Origin: Pseudonocardia sp. DSM 110487 | GTDB lineage: Bacteria; Actinomycetota; Actinomycetes; Mycobacteriales; Pseudonocardiaceae | Direction of reading: 5' to 3' | DNA length: 64,000 nt | Assembly: GCF_019468565.1 (NCBI RefSeq) | Contig: NZ_CP080521.1 | Coordinates: 6,696,001-6,760,000 of the forward strand | Shown here: piece by piece, positions 1 to 8,688 of the stretch | Layout of the letters: each line of letters opens with the position of its first letter | Position numbering within the stretch: the stretch's first letter is position 1 | Made by a program: the position numbers and the translations under genes | The notes under the pieces: model-generated | What the model was told of the DNA's origin: nothing | Seen by the model: the letters and a program-made list of their open reading frames with translations, nothing else | Databases searched by the model: none

Positions 1-153
1 GGTGAGCTCACCTCGGCGCACGGCCTCGAGCAGCAGGCACAGCGACTGGGAGCGGAGCAGGTTCGGTCCGACGAGCCGGTGCGCGGGATTGATGGCGACA
101 TCGTCCGCGACGATGTGCAGGAGCGTGGGGGCATCGATCACGTAGCGGCTCAT
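1..153 (-). CDS. PIN-domain protein, N-terminal part (runs off the window)
   Basis: The first 51 codons are visible, read leftward from ATG at 153; the rest is outside the window. The N-terminus MSRYVIDAPTLLHIVADDV has the first acidic residue of the PIN ribonuclease fold on the first strand (YVIDAPTLL). This pattern is typical of VapC-like toxins and related RNases. No antitoxin gene lies upstream on this strand within the window, so toxin function is inference. It lies just outside the tRNA-Val island boundary, next to a dead integrase relic, and may be cargo of an older element. Confidence 0.6.
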   Translation of the reverse strand, partial: MSRYVIDAPTLLHIVADDVAINPAHRLVGPNLLRSQSLCLLLEAVRRGELT

Positions 154-371
154 AGCGGCGACCCTAGGACGGTCTCGTCTGCCGACGGGCGTTCACGGCG
201 CTCGGCAAGGCCGGATATCGCGATCGTGCTGCGCCGCGAGGGCGGGGTCGACGAAGGGCGGACTGAGGATCGCGCTGATGGAGTGTGACCACCTTGTCTG
301 AACCAGCGATCGGTCCTCGTGGTCGTCATCAATGAGCCTTAGGTGAGTGCTGTTGCTGACCACGTGGTGAG

Positions 372-440
372 AGAGCGGGTCAGCGGGCCTTTGCCGGCGT
401 AGACACGGACCCGCAGTGCACCACTCGGCAGCTCGTCGAT
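372..440 (-). pseudogene. Relic of a second tyrosine integrase (N-terminal fragment)
   Basis: A 23-codon stretch reads IDELPSGALRVRVYAGKGPL. This closely matches the N-terminal segment VEQLPSGSLRAVVYAGTDPL of the integrase at the other end of the island. The matching leucine lies 142 nt from the left tRNA repeat, and 138 nt from the right repeat in the better preserved copy, so both ends share the integrase-att layout. The reading stops shortly afterwards and no catalytic part remains. I read it as the leftover of an older element that used the same tRNA site. Confidence 0.6.
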
Positions 441-572
441 CGTCCTCGCTGCCCCTGCCGACCAGGCCGGGACCGCGTCATGAAGCGCGCGTAGCCGAGG
501 GTTCGCGTCACAGCTCGTGTCATGCGACCGGGCTGCAAGGCGGCGTTCCGGATAGAACCGCTGGTGGAGCCT

Positions 573-616
573 GGTGGGCGCGGCAGGGATCGAACCTGCG
601 ACCGCTCGGGTGTAAA
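573..616. repeat. Distal attachment site: truncated copy of tRNA-Val 3' end
   Basis: These 44 bases are identical to 10562-10605. They carry the tRNA acceptor 3' strand, the T arm and the anticodon arm up to the anticodon, then diverge (ggga here, ccga in the intact tRNA). This is the far attachment site of the island. The rest of the tRNA is missing, so this copy cannot make a tRNA. Confidence 0.88.
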
Positions 617-860
617 GGGAGCGCGCTGCGCCGCACGGAGCCTCTACCTGCGACAACGCTTCGCTGCCAGGTCTCCGCAGTGGCTCACAGCCACCGCGTT
701 CGACAGCAGTTCGCACCACGACTGGCTCCATGCGCGGACGCCGCGTCAGGGTCGGCTGAAGCCGATAGGCGCCGCTGGCCGTGCGGGAGCTGACTCGCCC
801 GCTAACACCTGGTGGCTTCGATCCGACTAGATCCGCAGGAAAGCCAGCGCTCTCGGAGCG

Positions 861-1364
861 GTGACCACGGGCATCAATTGGAGCCAGATTACGATCATGG
901 CCAGTCGACGACCTAGGTGGGTCAAGATCGTTGAGCCACCGACCTTGTCTCGCCGCAAGCCAAGTGGCGAGATGGCGCATCTAACGGATCCCGACGCCGG
1001 TGGCCAAACGCTCTGCGGCAAGCCGCACAGCGTGCATGCCGCGACGTACTCAGCCCGACCCAAGGTGGCTCGCGGTACATGTCGGGCGTGCCTGCGTACA
1101 TCCCGGGGCCGCGCCGAAAGCGACGACGTTGCCCCGACCGATCCGAAGCGTGAAGGAGCGAAGACGTCGCGGTCGGGCAGATCGGCGAGCCGAAGGCAGG
1201 CGTCGACCAACTCGCTGCTCGCAAACGACATGTCGGTCCAGCGGAGTCGAAACAGAAGGGGCGCTGCAGCCGCAATGGCCGACGAGCTGACCGGCGAACC
1301 GCAGTCGACGTCTGTAAGAGCCTACGGCGGCGGCTTGCCCTCCCTGGGCAAGAGGGCACGGTAG
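861..1364 (+). CDS. Small hypothetical protein with a possible zinc-binding Cys/His motif
   Basis: Predicted 167-residue protein starting at GTG 861; the ATG at 897 is an alternative. I do not recognise a named family. The middle part has a His, then GQTLCGK, and about 30 residues later GTCRACLR. That layout (a Cys followed by a CxxC pair) is seen in short actinobacterial zinc-binding proteins. The C-terminal third is rich in Arg, Ser and Ala with no clear fold. It is the first possible gene inside the left attachment site and lies 12 bp before the HNH gene. Coding status is moderately supported. Confidence 0.4.
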   Translation: MTTGINWSQITIMASRRPRWVKIVEPPTLSRRKPSGEMAHLTDPDAGGQTLCGKPHSVHAATYSARPKVARGTCRACLRTSRGRAESDDVAPTDPKREGAKTSRSGRSASRRQASTNSLLANDMSVQRSRNRRGAAAAMADELTGEPQSTSVRAYGGGLPSLGKRAR

Positions 1365-1376
1365 ACGGTCAAGCTA

Positions 1377-2768
1377 TTGGGCCCCACGGAGAGATTCCGT
1401 CGTCCCCAAGGTTTCGCAACTAAACCGACGGCCGAATTCCGCGAGAATGGCCCGAACCGCGAACCCACCGAGAGTAGGAAGACGTGCGTCACTTGCAACA
1501 TGCTTAAGAGTCCGAGCGAGTTCGGAAAGAGCAGGCGAACGAAGGATGGCAAACTTACAAGCTGCAAGGCCTGCACCAATAGGCGCAACTCCGAGTCCAA
1601 GAAGCGGAACGGGCGCAGAGGTGAGTCGCGACTGGAGAGCAACACGGCAATCAAACTCTCCCGCGAACTACAACGCATGCAGATGGCGAACTGGCGGGCA
1701 AGAAGAGACAATCGACCGGCACCGTATAGCCAGCACGAGTATTCGCAAGTAGCTGAACTGTTAAGGGCAGAGAAACAGCCCAATTCATGTATTCACTGCG
1801 GCGAACCTGCACCACGGGCCGGCACAAGTGGCCGATACCCCAAGTATTGCAGCACGGCGTGCGCGAACAAGACACGGTGGGTCAAGGAACTTGAGTCGCG
1901 GCCAGATATGTTCTGCCTCCAATGCGGAACACGTCTTCGGGGAATGCGCTCCGATGCAAAGTGGTGCAGTGCTGCGTGTCAGAGCTACGCTGGCCGGCGC
2001 TCGCGCGGCGAGGTAGTCGAGAACACCGGTCATTGCCGTTCTTGCGGCGTGTCGCTCTTCGGACAACGATCAAGCGCTCGCGTCTGCCGATCACGGAGAT
2101 GCGCCGCCTGGTTCTCTCGGCATCCAGACCAGCTTCACCCCTCGACCAGCGAGCGTCAATGCAAGTTTTGCAAAGCGTCGATCGATAACCGGCCAACACA
2201 CAGCCAATACTGTAGCGGAGCATGCACTCAGCGCCACTTCCATTCACGATCGAAGGACCGCCTCAACGCAAGGAGACGCGAGTATTGGGCTTCACCAGAA
2301 TCAGATCTCTACCGACGCGGGCAGGCGGAGTACCGCCGCATCAATCGTGCTCATTACCGCGAACTCGCCCGCCGCTCCCGAGCTCGCCATCCAGGCCGCT
2401 ACCGCAACTATTATCGACGATGGTACGAAACGCAAGATCCCATCATCTTCCGAAATTCTGCACATTCACGTAGAGCCAGACTCCGTGGAATGCACGGAAG
2501 CAGTCCAGGCCTAGACGCTGTCGAATGGGCGAAACTGGTAGCGCGGCACAACGGGCGATGCGCGTACTGTGGGGAACCGCCGCCTGCCGGCGAAGAACTT
2601 GCCCGCGATCACGTCATCCCTTTAACCCGCTATTCCGGGGCCGACTTTGGACCGGACCGCATCGGCAACGTCTTACCCGCATGCGGGCAATGCAACTCGC
2701 GAAAGTACAACAAGCTCCTTGCCGAGTGGCGGTACCGGGACGGCGTTCGCATCGCCTGCATGGGATAG
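1377..2768 (+). CDS. HNH endonuclease with five N-terminal zinc-knuckle modules
   Basis: Predicted 463-residue DNA nuclease. The C-terminus carries an HNH domain: C395-x2-C398, D411-H412 and C436-x2-C439-N440. The N-terminal two thirds hold five cysteine modules: C37/C40 with C63/C66, C138/C141 with C158/C162, C180/C183 with C197/C201, C220/C223 with C237/C242, and C262/C265 with C279/C283. A basic Tyr/Arg-rich linker (about 290-370) follows. The first CxxC precedes the first internal ATG, so the TTG at 1377 or a start still further upstream is needed. It sits in the defence island, convergent with the Shedu-type gene, so restriction of incoming DNA or self-mobility are both possible. Substrate is unknown. 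Confidence 0.75.
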   Translation: MGPTERFRRPQGFATKPTAEFRENGPNREPTESRKTCVTCNMLKSPSEFGKSRRTKDGKLTSCKACTNRRNSESKKRNGRRGESRLESNTAIKLSRELQRMQMANWRARRDNRPAPYSQHEYSQVAELLRAEKQPNSCIHCGEPAPRAGTSGRYPKYCSTACANKTRWVKELESRPDMFCLQCGTRLRGMRSDAKWCSAACQSYAGRRSRGEVVENTGHCRSCGVSLFGQRSSARVCRSRRCAAWFSRHPDQLHPSTSERQCKFCKASIDNRPTHSQYCSGACTQRHFHSRSKDRLNARRREYWASPESDLYRRGQAEYRRINRAHYRELARRSRARHPGRYRNYYRRWYETQDPIIFRNSAHSRRARLRGMHGSSPGLDAVEWAKLVARHNGRCAYCGEPPPAGEELARDHVIPLTRYSGADFGPDRIGNVLPACGQCNSRKYNKLLAEWRYRDGVRIACMG

Positions 2769-3003
2769 ACGCATCCCGCTCCTCCGACCGAGTGCCTCAG
2801 ATTGGACGTCGTCGAGCGGGCACCTGACTCGAAGCAGGTGCTGCTTCGCCGAAGACAGGTCCCGACGGAAAGACTCCTATAAGGCAGGCCCTCCTTTAAC
2901 ATGTCTCCACTCCTACCATTAGTCGGATCGACCCGAGCAATCGAAGCTTTGTATAGCCCGATGAATCCGACCGCGTACTAGAAGCGCTTCATCAATCCGG
3001 TTC

Positions 3004-4395
3004 TCAGGCGTCACGAGCATCCGCTGCGTCTTCGATTGCGAACTTCAATGATCGTTCCGCGCTATCGAGAAGGTCGGCATACGTGAGGACGGTCAGGCGA
3101 CTCAGGTGCGCGTTATACGATCTGATCGTCTGTTCAATCTGCTCCCGCGTTGCCCCTGAGCTAAATTCACGCCCTGGGTGCCCTATCACGACTGTACCGC
3201 GGGCCCGGCGAAGGTCTAGATCCATCGATAGCTCGTTGTGGTAATGCGTTCGCAATGCGGCGCCATGTTCATCAAGTGCACGGAGATAGTTCAGGCACTG
3301 ATTGACCGCTTCATGGACTTCGCTTCCCACGATGTAATGGTTTCGGTACTTCTTAACAAGCGACGCCGACGGCCCCTTCAGTTCGACTATCTCAAGGCTG
3401 CCGTCTGCGCAGATTAGCGGGATATCATACTGGTCCATAGGGACAAGGTTCCGCCTGTCGGCCACCGCAACATATTGCCCGCCGAAGAGCCAGTATCGTG
3501 AACCGATTGCTGCATGCAGCTTCGTCTCGTTCGCGTCTGGATCCAAGGCGAGACGCTGCAGTTCGGCCACCAGCATTCGACGGGAGCTGATAACCGCCGC
3601 CTCTGCGACAGACAGCCCCTCAGCCGTGGAGGTAATCCCGGCAACAAGGCCGCGCACTGCCGCCCCTCGTGAAAGTGCGCGCCCAAGGCCAACGGCGCCG
3701 GGATCCGCCTGCGGATTGGCACGTCGCCCCCTGTCGACAGCTGCCCAGTAGGCTCGAATCCCAGCAACAAACGACTCGAATGACAGATCTGCGTTCGGTT
3801 CGCGCACGGCACCGTTCTCACTGTTCACAGCAAGTAAGCAAACCGAATCGACTAGCTGGTCAGCCACCATGCGCGTAAACACTTCGCCAACCGCTTCGAT
3901 AAGCGACTTGGATTTGTCGGTGACGGGAGTGTCCGATGATGTGCGATCCAGGGCCGCATGGATTCTAGACTCCCTGGTCGACGGCGAATCTTCCAGGAGA
4001 AACAGAATGGCGATGCAAGGCTTGTACGAAGACGCGTCACCTTCAAACAATCTATTGGTACTCGCGGCGATTGCCACGATCTCATCGATACGGCCCCATA
4101 CGTTCTTCCGCGCAGCCGACAGAGTCAGCTTAATTTCGATAAGCGCAACCGGAACGTCGTCGCTAAAAATCGCCAGATCCCAGCGGTGCGGGGAGATACT
4201 GTACCCCCCAGCTTGTTCGAGACGCACCTCTGGCGAGACAGCGTTTTGATCGATTCCTGCCGCTATCAGATCATCCGCCAAAGCAATGGTAAGGTCTCGA
4301 AAGAGCTGATGGCGAAGCCCCACAGGCCTCTCAACTCCCGAGCCGCTTAGCTGTTCCCAAAGTACGTTCGAAACGCTGCGAGCTTCGTGGACCAC
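3004..4395 (-). CDS. PaeR7I-like nuclease fused to Shedu (DUF4263) nuclease, anti-phage candidate
   Basis: Predicted 463-residue double nuclease. I place the start at GTG 4395 because GAGGA lies 6 nt upstream; GTG 4428 would add 11 residues. Residues about 25-220 resemble PaeR7I/XhoI restriction enzymes: D73, E87-x-K89, then a GRIDE segment and a ILFLLED strand. Residues about 280-450 resemble the Shedu/SduA (DUF4263) core: YDIPL with D324, VELKGP with E338 and K340, a QCLNYL helix with Q366, and a VIGHPGREF strand. Both halves would be PD-(D/E)xK folds. Shedu is a known single-gene phage defence system in which nuclease activity is controlled by extra N-terminal domains. The second nuclease-like domain here is unusual. 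No methyltransferase is nearby. Confidence 0.8.
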   Translation of the reverse strand: MVHEARSVSNVLWEQLSGSGVERPVGLRHQLFRDLTIALADDLIAAGIDQNAVSPEVRLEQAGGYSISPHRWDLAIFSDDVPVALIEIKLTLSAARKNVWGRIDEIVAIAASTNRLFEGDASSYKPCIAILFLLEDSPSTRESRIHAALDRTSSDTPVTDKSKSLIEAVGEVFTRMVADQLVDSVCLLAVNSENGAVREPNADLSFESFVAGIRAYWAAVDRGRRANPQADPGAVGLGRALSRGAAVRGLVAGITSTAEGLSVAEAAVISSRRMLVAELQRLALDPDANETKLHAAIGSRYWLFGGQYVAVADRRNLVPMDQYDIPLICADGSLEIVELKGPSASLVKKYRNHYIVGSEVHEAVNQCLNYLRALDEHGAALRTHYHNELSMDLDLRRARGTVVIGHPGREFSSGATREQIEQTIRSYNAHLSRLTVLTYADLLDSAERSLKFAIEDAADARDA

Positions 4396-4837
4396 AGAAA
4401 TTCCTCGCTCGTATCGGTGTCGGCACACAGAGGATGATAATTATCAGCTTACACGCGACATGCAAAGTCGAGCATAGACGTCGACATGACGTCACTATCT
4501 GCCACTGCGAGCGCTGGAAATGTTCCAGCGCCGCGCAACTCGAAACGGACGGCGGAGCCATCCCAGCCAACCTCTCAACAGAGCTGATGATCGCTGTTGT
4601 CGGCCCCGCCGGAGGGAGGGCCGGGTCTGGGCGGAGCCCAGGAGCAGTCCTGCGTGTTCCGAATGGTCGGTGCCGGGCCGCATACTCGGCGTCGTGTCCA
4701 CGCTGGTCCTGCCGCCTTGGGTCGTGCCGCCGCTGCACGCTGTGGAGGAGTGCGATCGTGTGGCACGGCGGTCGATGGAGCTACCGCGGTATCGCGCCAC
4801 TCGGCGGGACTTCGGTGTCGCTGCAGCGCTGGTCTAG
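4396..4837. other. Gap with no convincing gene
   Basis: About 440 bp between the Shedu-type gene and the next possible coding region. It holds the AT-rich palindrome at 4435-4446. A reading frame from about 4520 ends with a hydrophobic stretch (GVVSTLVLPPWVV) and a TAG at 4835-4837. That frame continues directly into the next open frame, so it may be the 5' part of one gene broken by a stop. I see no recognisable domain. Confidence 0.4.
4435..4446. promoter_or_regulatory. AT-rich 12-bp perfect palindrome upstream of the Shedu-type gene
   Basis: TGATAATTATCA is a perfect palindrome about 40 nt upstream of the chosen start of the PaeR7I/Shedu gene, in otherwise GC-rich DNA. It could be an operator or overlap a promoter -10 region. 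No regulator gene that would bind it is evident in the island. Confidence 0.3.
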
Positions 4838-5350
4838 TTGACGCTGGGAGACGTGTCGCCGTTGACGGAACGATTTGGTGGCGGCACGTGGGACCCACCG
4901 GACGCGAGGCCAGAGGACTCGACTGCGACGTGGTGTAGCTCAGTCACGTACGAGATGGCGCGCTCGGAGAGCTGGGTCGCGCTCTCGCGTGCGGCCGACG
5001 CTCCCCCGCCATCTGACGACGATTGGCGCCGGCTCGGAGTCGACCCAGCACCAGCGAAGCAGTGCGACCGGGAGTACGCCTACGGCGTGTGGCGGGCACT
5101 GGCGTGGCTGCTCGGCGTCCGGGAGGACTTCCCGATCTACACCAGCTGGCACCGCTCCGCGGAGATCCCTCACGACCGGCCGCATCTAAGGGCAACGGTC
5201 TACGGCGGGAAGCCGGACGCGGCCTGGCACGCTGCGGAGCAGGCCGCACAGGATCAGGCGCACCGGGACGCCGCTCGCGCTGTCGGCGATGGCCGCCCCG
5301 CTCGCCGCCTGGCTGTGCTGGGCAGGGGCGGAGCGTGTGAGCGCTCGTGA
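4838..5350 (+). CDS. Hypothetical protein, possibly the 3' part of a broken gene
   Basis: Predicted 170-residue protein starting at TTG 4838 right after an in-frame TAG; GTG 4853 and ATG 4955 are alternatives. The most conserved-looking segment is EYAYGVWRALAWLLG followed by IYTSWHRSAEIPH. It has a regular helical pattern and the look of a real protein, but I cannot name its family. The last 40 residues become Arg/Ala/Gly rich and look out of frame. Because the open frame upstream (from about 4520) is in phase, a nonsense mutation in a longer gene is possible. It lies between the Shedu-type and NACHT genes. Confidence 0.4.
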   Translation: MTLGDVSPLTERFGGGTWDPPDARPEDSTATWCSSVTYEMARSESWVALSRAADAPPPSDDDWRRLGVDPAPAKQCDREYAYGVWRALAWLLGVREDFPIYTSWHRSAEIPHDRPHLRATVYGGKPDAAWHAAEQAAQDQAHRDAARAVGDGRPARRLAVLGRGGACERS

Positions 5351-5700
5351 TGCCTTCCTGCTGCCTCGCAGCCGCGATCGGTGCTAGCCAGTTCCATCCC
5401 GTCGACCTGGCGCAGCCCGACCGCGCGGACGCTCGCGGGCGGCCCTCAATGAAACCGGTGGCTGACGTCGCCAAGCTCCGCCCGGGGGCGGCTGGGTGGT
5501 AGCCCTCTGGGAGGTTGACGGGATGGCACGCCCGCTCATCCCGGAGACCTGCCCGCCCGGCGAGGGCGCTCGCGTCCGTTCAGCTGCAGGCGCAACTGGC
5601 CGCACCCCGCTGGCGCCTCGTGGCGTCGGCTGATCGCACAGCTTACGCACGCCCTACTTACGCAGTACCGTCGACTGCTTCGGCCGACGAGAGGGTTCTG
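5351..5700. other. Gap upstream of the NACHT gene
   Basis: About 350 bp without a supported gene. The open frame of the NACHT gene extends back to 5515, but residues encoded there are low complexity and lack homology-like features. A GAGAGGG ribosome binding site at 5689-5695 places the real start at 5701. The promoter of the NACHT gene should lie here, but I cannot identify -35/-10 boxes with confidence. Confidence 0.4.
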
Positions 5701-8688
5701 GTGACGCTGATTACCTCAGCTATGTTAGCTAAGCTTATCGCGCCGGTCGCCGGGACAGCGTTTCGGGAAGTGGCGAGAAGCGCGGGGAGCGCATTTGCGG
5801 CACGAAACAAGGTTGGCCTACCTAGCAGGTCGCGAGTCGCTGAGCTCACTGACTTCGTCGAACAACAGCTCAAGCGCCACTCACACGACGGAATCTCCGA
5901 TGCTGTTTCCTCATACGTAGCTTCACCGGAGTGCATCACACTCATTGAGCATCTTTTGATATTCCGAGCTCTTGGTCGGCCCATATCCGAAGATGGACCA
6001 CTTCGACGCGAACTGGCTGCCGGTGCTGACCGTTATGATCTACTCAGCCTTGAAGATCAGGACGCTCTGTTCAGAATTCTCCTAGGCGCAGCCGACGCAG
6101 TCCTAACGTACGCAGGAGTTACTGGCGATGAAGGACTGCGCCAACAGCCGACAGAGTCTTCGACGCTAATAAGTGAAGCATATCTCCAATCAATCGATAC
6201 TCAAGTCGCACTCTTGACTCGGCCGCTCCGAGTCACAATTTCAGAGGTGGACTCTGCCCTACGAAAGTACGCCGCCTCGCTGCGATCCATTTCCGGCAAA
6301 CTACAACCGCCCAACTTCGATGGCACTGAATCCGTTCCTCTGGACCGACTTTTCGTCGTTCCAAGACTGAAGCAGGTAAACAGGATTGAAGGACGCGAGC
6401 TCGATCTTGAAGACCTCATCACTGAGAGGCGAGTCGTTGTTCTTGGCGATCCAGGAGGCGGCAAGACAACGCTCACGAAGAAGCTATCCCAGGATTTGGT
6501 GAAGGGCTCCATCCCGACGGCGAATCCAACAGTTCCCCATGAAACAATATTCCCGTTCGTGGTTGTACTACGAGAGTTCGGCGCCTTCCTGGCACGATCA
6601 TCCGGGTCGGTCGCCGAATTCATATCCGAGACCCTCCGTGTCACTTACCAGGTGACTCTAACAAGCGACTCGATCGAGTACATTCTGTCAGTGGGCCGCG
6701 CATACGTGATCTTCGACGGTCTCGACGAGCTGCTCGACCCCAGCGACAGGCAGCGGGTCGCCGACATCGTGACAGCGTTCGGCGTACTGTATTCGAGTAC
6801 TGGCATTCTTGTCACTTCAAGGCGCGTCGGCTATCTTCAGGCTCCGCTCCCTGCAGACGATTTCACCATTGTGAGTCTTGACGGCTTCGAGGCGGCGCAG
6901 GTCGAAGCATACGTCCGGAACTGGTTCTCACTTTTGCCCGGACTGCCGGACGAGCGTCGAGCCGAGATGGTGAGACAGTTTATCGAGGATTCGAGAGCGG
7001 TTCCAGACCTGTGCTCAAGTCCATTGATGCTCGCACTTATTTGCACTATTTACCGTTTCGAGGGATATATCCCCCGAAACCGACCGGACGTGTACGAGAA
7101 ATGCACGAAGATGCTGTTCGATCGATGGGATAGACACCGCGGACTGCGCGAACAATTTGAATTTGAAGCCCACGTTGAGCCCGCACTGATGTCACTTGCT
7201 CACCGCATCTATCTCGACTCGGATCTTCAGTCTGGTGTCACGGAGCGTGGACTAGTATCTGCTGCCGCGGATTATCTTGATGAATGGCAGTACGGTGATC
7301 GTGTCCTCGCAGAACGCGCGGCTGAGCAGTTCGTCCGGTTCTGCAGAGGTAGGGCATGGGTATTCAGTGACGTCGGCTTGACGCCGGACGGCGAGTCTCT
7401 CTACGCCTTCACGCACAGAACGTTTCTAGAGTACTTTACTGCAGCTCACCTTGCCCGAACAGTGACCTCAACCGACGAACTGTTGTCCACGTTGCTTGAG
7501 AAAATTCGTATGAACGAGTGGGATGTCGTGGCCCAGCTCGCACTTCAAATTCGGGCGAAGAGTCGTCAAGGCGGCCCTGACGTTGTGGCAACGAGCCTGC
7601 TCGAAAGTGCAGAACTATGCAGCGAAGAGGAAGAGAAGCGAAATATTCTTGCCTTTATCTCTCGCTGCCTCGGCTTTCTTCCGCTTTCCCCTCGCTGCGC
7701 CCGCGGCTTTGGCTCAACCCTTATTGAGTTGGCGTTGGGCCTGGAGATCCAGGAGAAAGCACCACAGACTGGCTCACGTAGCCGCATTCTCTCAGAAGCG
7801 CTTAAAGGGATTGTAGAGAGCGCACTAGAGGCTCGGGTAGCGCTCGGCGAAAGCGCTGCACAGTTCCTGCTCGGTAGACTCGAGAGCCTGATCGGCGAAA
7901 GACCAGAGGTACAGGACCCTAACCCTGCGCACGAGATAACCGTCTCCGCGGCATGGTCGTTAGGACGCCGGTGCGCTAGTCTCCAGGCGACTAGTGAGAT
8001 CGGCACCCGTCTCGCTGCCGCGGTTGGAGACCAACTTGCTGCAAACTATCGGTCGTGGGGTAAATGGGCGGCAGTAGCATTATACTGGGGAGGGCAACTC
8101 TCCCCGCTCGAAGTCGTAGATGCGATTCCACCACAGTCTTGGCGATTCAGCTCTCCACAAGCAGGCCTCAACATTTCCCTGGTGCAGCCAGTCTACTCCG
8201 CACTGGCGGACGTTCTAAGCGAGGAAAAGAATATAGCGAAGGAAGAATTCGCTAAAGCGACATCCCTTGTCCACGAGTACGCTCAGCGGGCAGCAGAGGC
8301 GATCCCGCTATCTGGCGCCGATTTCGGCGCTGACACAACACCTCTACAGAGCCTACTTGAGTCCACATTCCTCCGGCGGAATCAAGATGAGAATGCACCT
8401 GTACTGCAGAATCCCCTGTCCGGGCAAAACATTCTTGATTCGGGCCTGCTTCTGGCGACTTTTTTCGAACGGCAAGAAGATGCCGAAGTAGTCGACTCCT
8501 TGACACCTTTGCTCGGTCGTCTCCGGCAACTAGAGCCGATCCTCCGTGCTCGGGCACAGGGTGGCGGGGGCCATCGCGCCGCAGCCGAGGCTGTAATCCC
8601 TGCGGGCAAGCACCGGGATCTCCTCCTCTCCTGGGCGGCAGGAGAAGTCGACTTCCTGCTACCCCTGGCGTCCGCGACGGACGGCTGA
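5701..8688 (+). CDS. NACHT-domain STAND NTPase, probable anti-phage protein
   Basis: Predicted 995-residue protein starting at GTG 5701, with GAGAGGG 5 nt upstream. Three parts are visible. Residues 1-240 are mostly helical and probably form the effector or adaptor domain. Residues about 243-580 are the NACHT NTPase: Walker A GDPGGGKTT at 249-257, Walker B YVIFDGLDEL at 335-344, an arginine sensor-like TSRR, and the FTHRTFLEYF signature near 570. The C-terminal 400 residues are helical and repeat-like, the usual place of the sensor in STAND proteins. Bacterial NACHT proteins are known to protect against phage by recognising an invader molecule and oligomerising. No recognisable nuclease, TIR or protease motif is seen in the N-terminal part. 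Codon use (TTA, ATA, AAT present) differs from core genes. Confidence 0.82.
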   Translation: MTLITSAMLAKLIAPVAGTAFREVARSAGSAFAARNKVGLPSRSRVAELTDFVEQQLKRHSHDGISDAVSSYVASPECITLIEHLLIFRALGRPISEDGPLRRELAAGADRYDLLSLEDQDALFRILLGAADAVLTYAGVTGDEGLRQQPTESSTLISEAYLQSIDTQVALLTRPLRVTISEVDSALRKYAASLRSISGKLQPPNFDGTESVPLDRLFVVPRLKQVNRIEGRELDLEDLITERRVVVLGDPGGGKTTLTKKLSQDLVKGSIPTANPTVPHETIFPFVVVLREFGAFLARSSGSVAEFISETLRVTYQVTLTSDSIEYILSVGRAYVIFDGLDELLDPSDRQRVADIVTAFGVLYSSTGILVTSRRVGYLQAPLPADDFTIVSLDGFEAAQVEAYVRNWFSLLPGLPDERRAEMVRQFIEDSRAVPDLCSSPLMLALICTIYRFEGYIPRNRPDVYEKCTKMLFDRWDRHRGLREQFEFEAHVEPALMSLAHRIYLDSDLQSGVTERGLVSAAADYLDEWQYGDRVLAERAAEQFVRFCRGRAWVFSDVGLTPDGESLYAFTHRTFLEYFTAAHLARTVTSTDELLSTLLEKIRMNEWDVVAQLALQIRAKSRQGGPDVVATSLLESAELCSEEEEKRNILAFISRCLGFLPLSPRCARGFGSTLIELALGLEIQEKAPQTGSRSRILSEALKGIVESALEARVALGESAAQFLLGRLESLIGERPEVQDPNPAHEITVSAAWSLGRRCASLQATSEIGTRLAAAVGDQLAANYRSWGKWAAVALYWGGQLSPLEVVDAIPPQSWRFSSPQAGLNISLVQPVYSALADVLSEEKNIAKEEFAKATSLVHEYAQRAAEAIPLSGADFGADTTPLQSLLESTFLRRNQDENAPVLQNPLSGQNILDSGLLLATFFERQEDAEVVDSLTPLLGRLRQLEPILRARAQGGGGHRAAAEAVIPAGKHRDLLLSWAAGEVDFLLPLASATDG

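Noticed and set aside
573..616. A second tRNA gene
   Set aside because: Only the 3' 44 nt match; the 5' half of the cloverleaf is missing, so it is an attachment-site duplicate.
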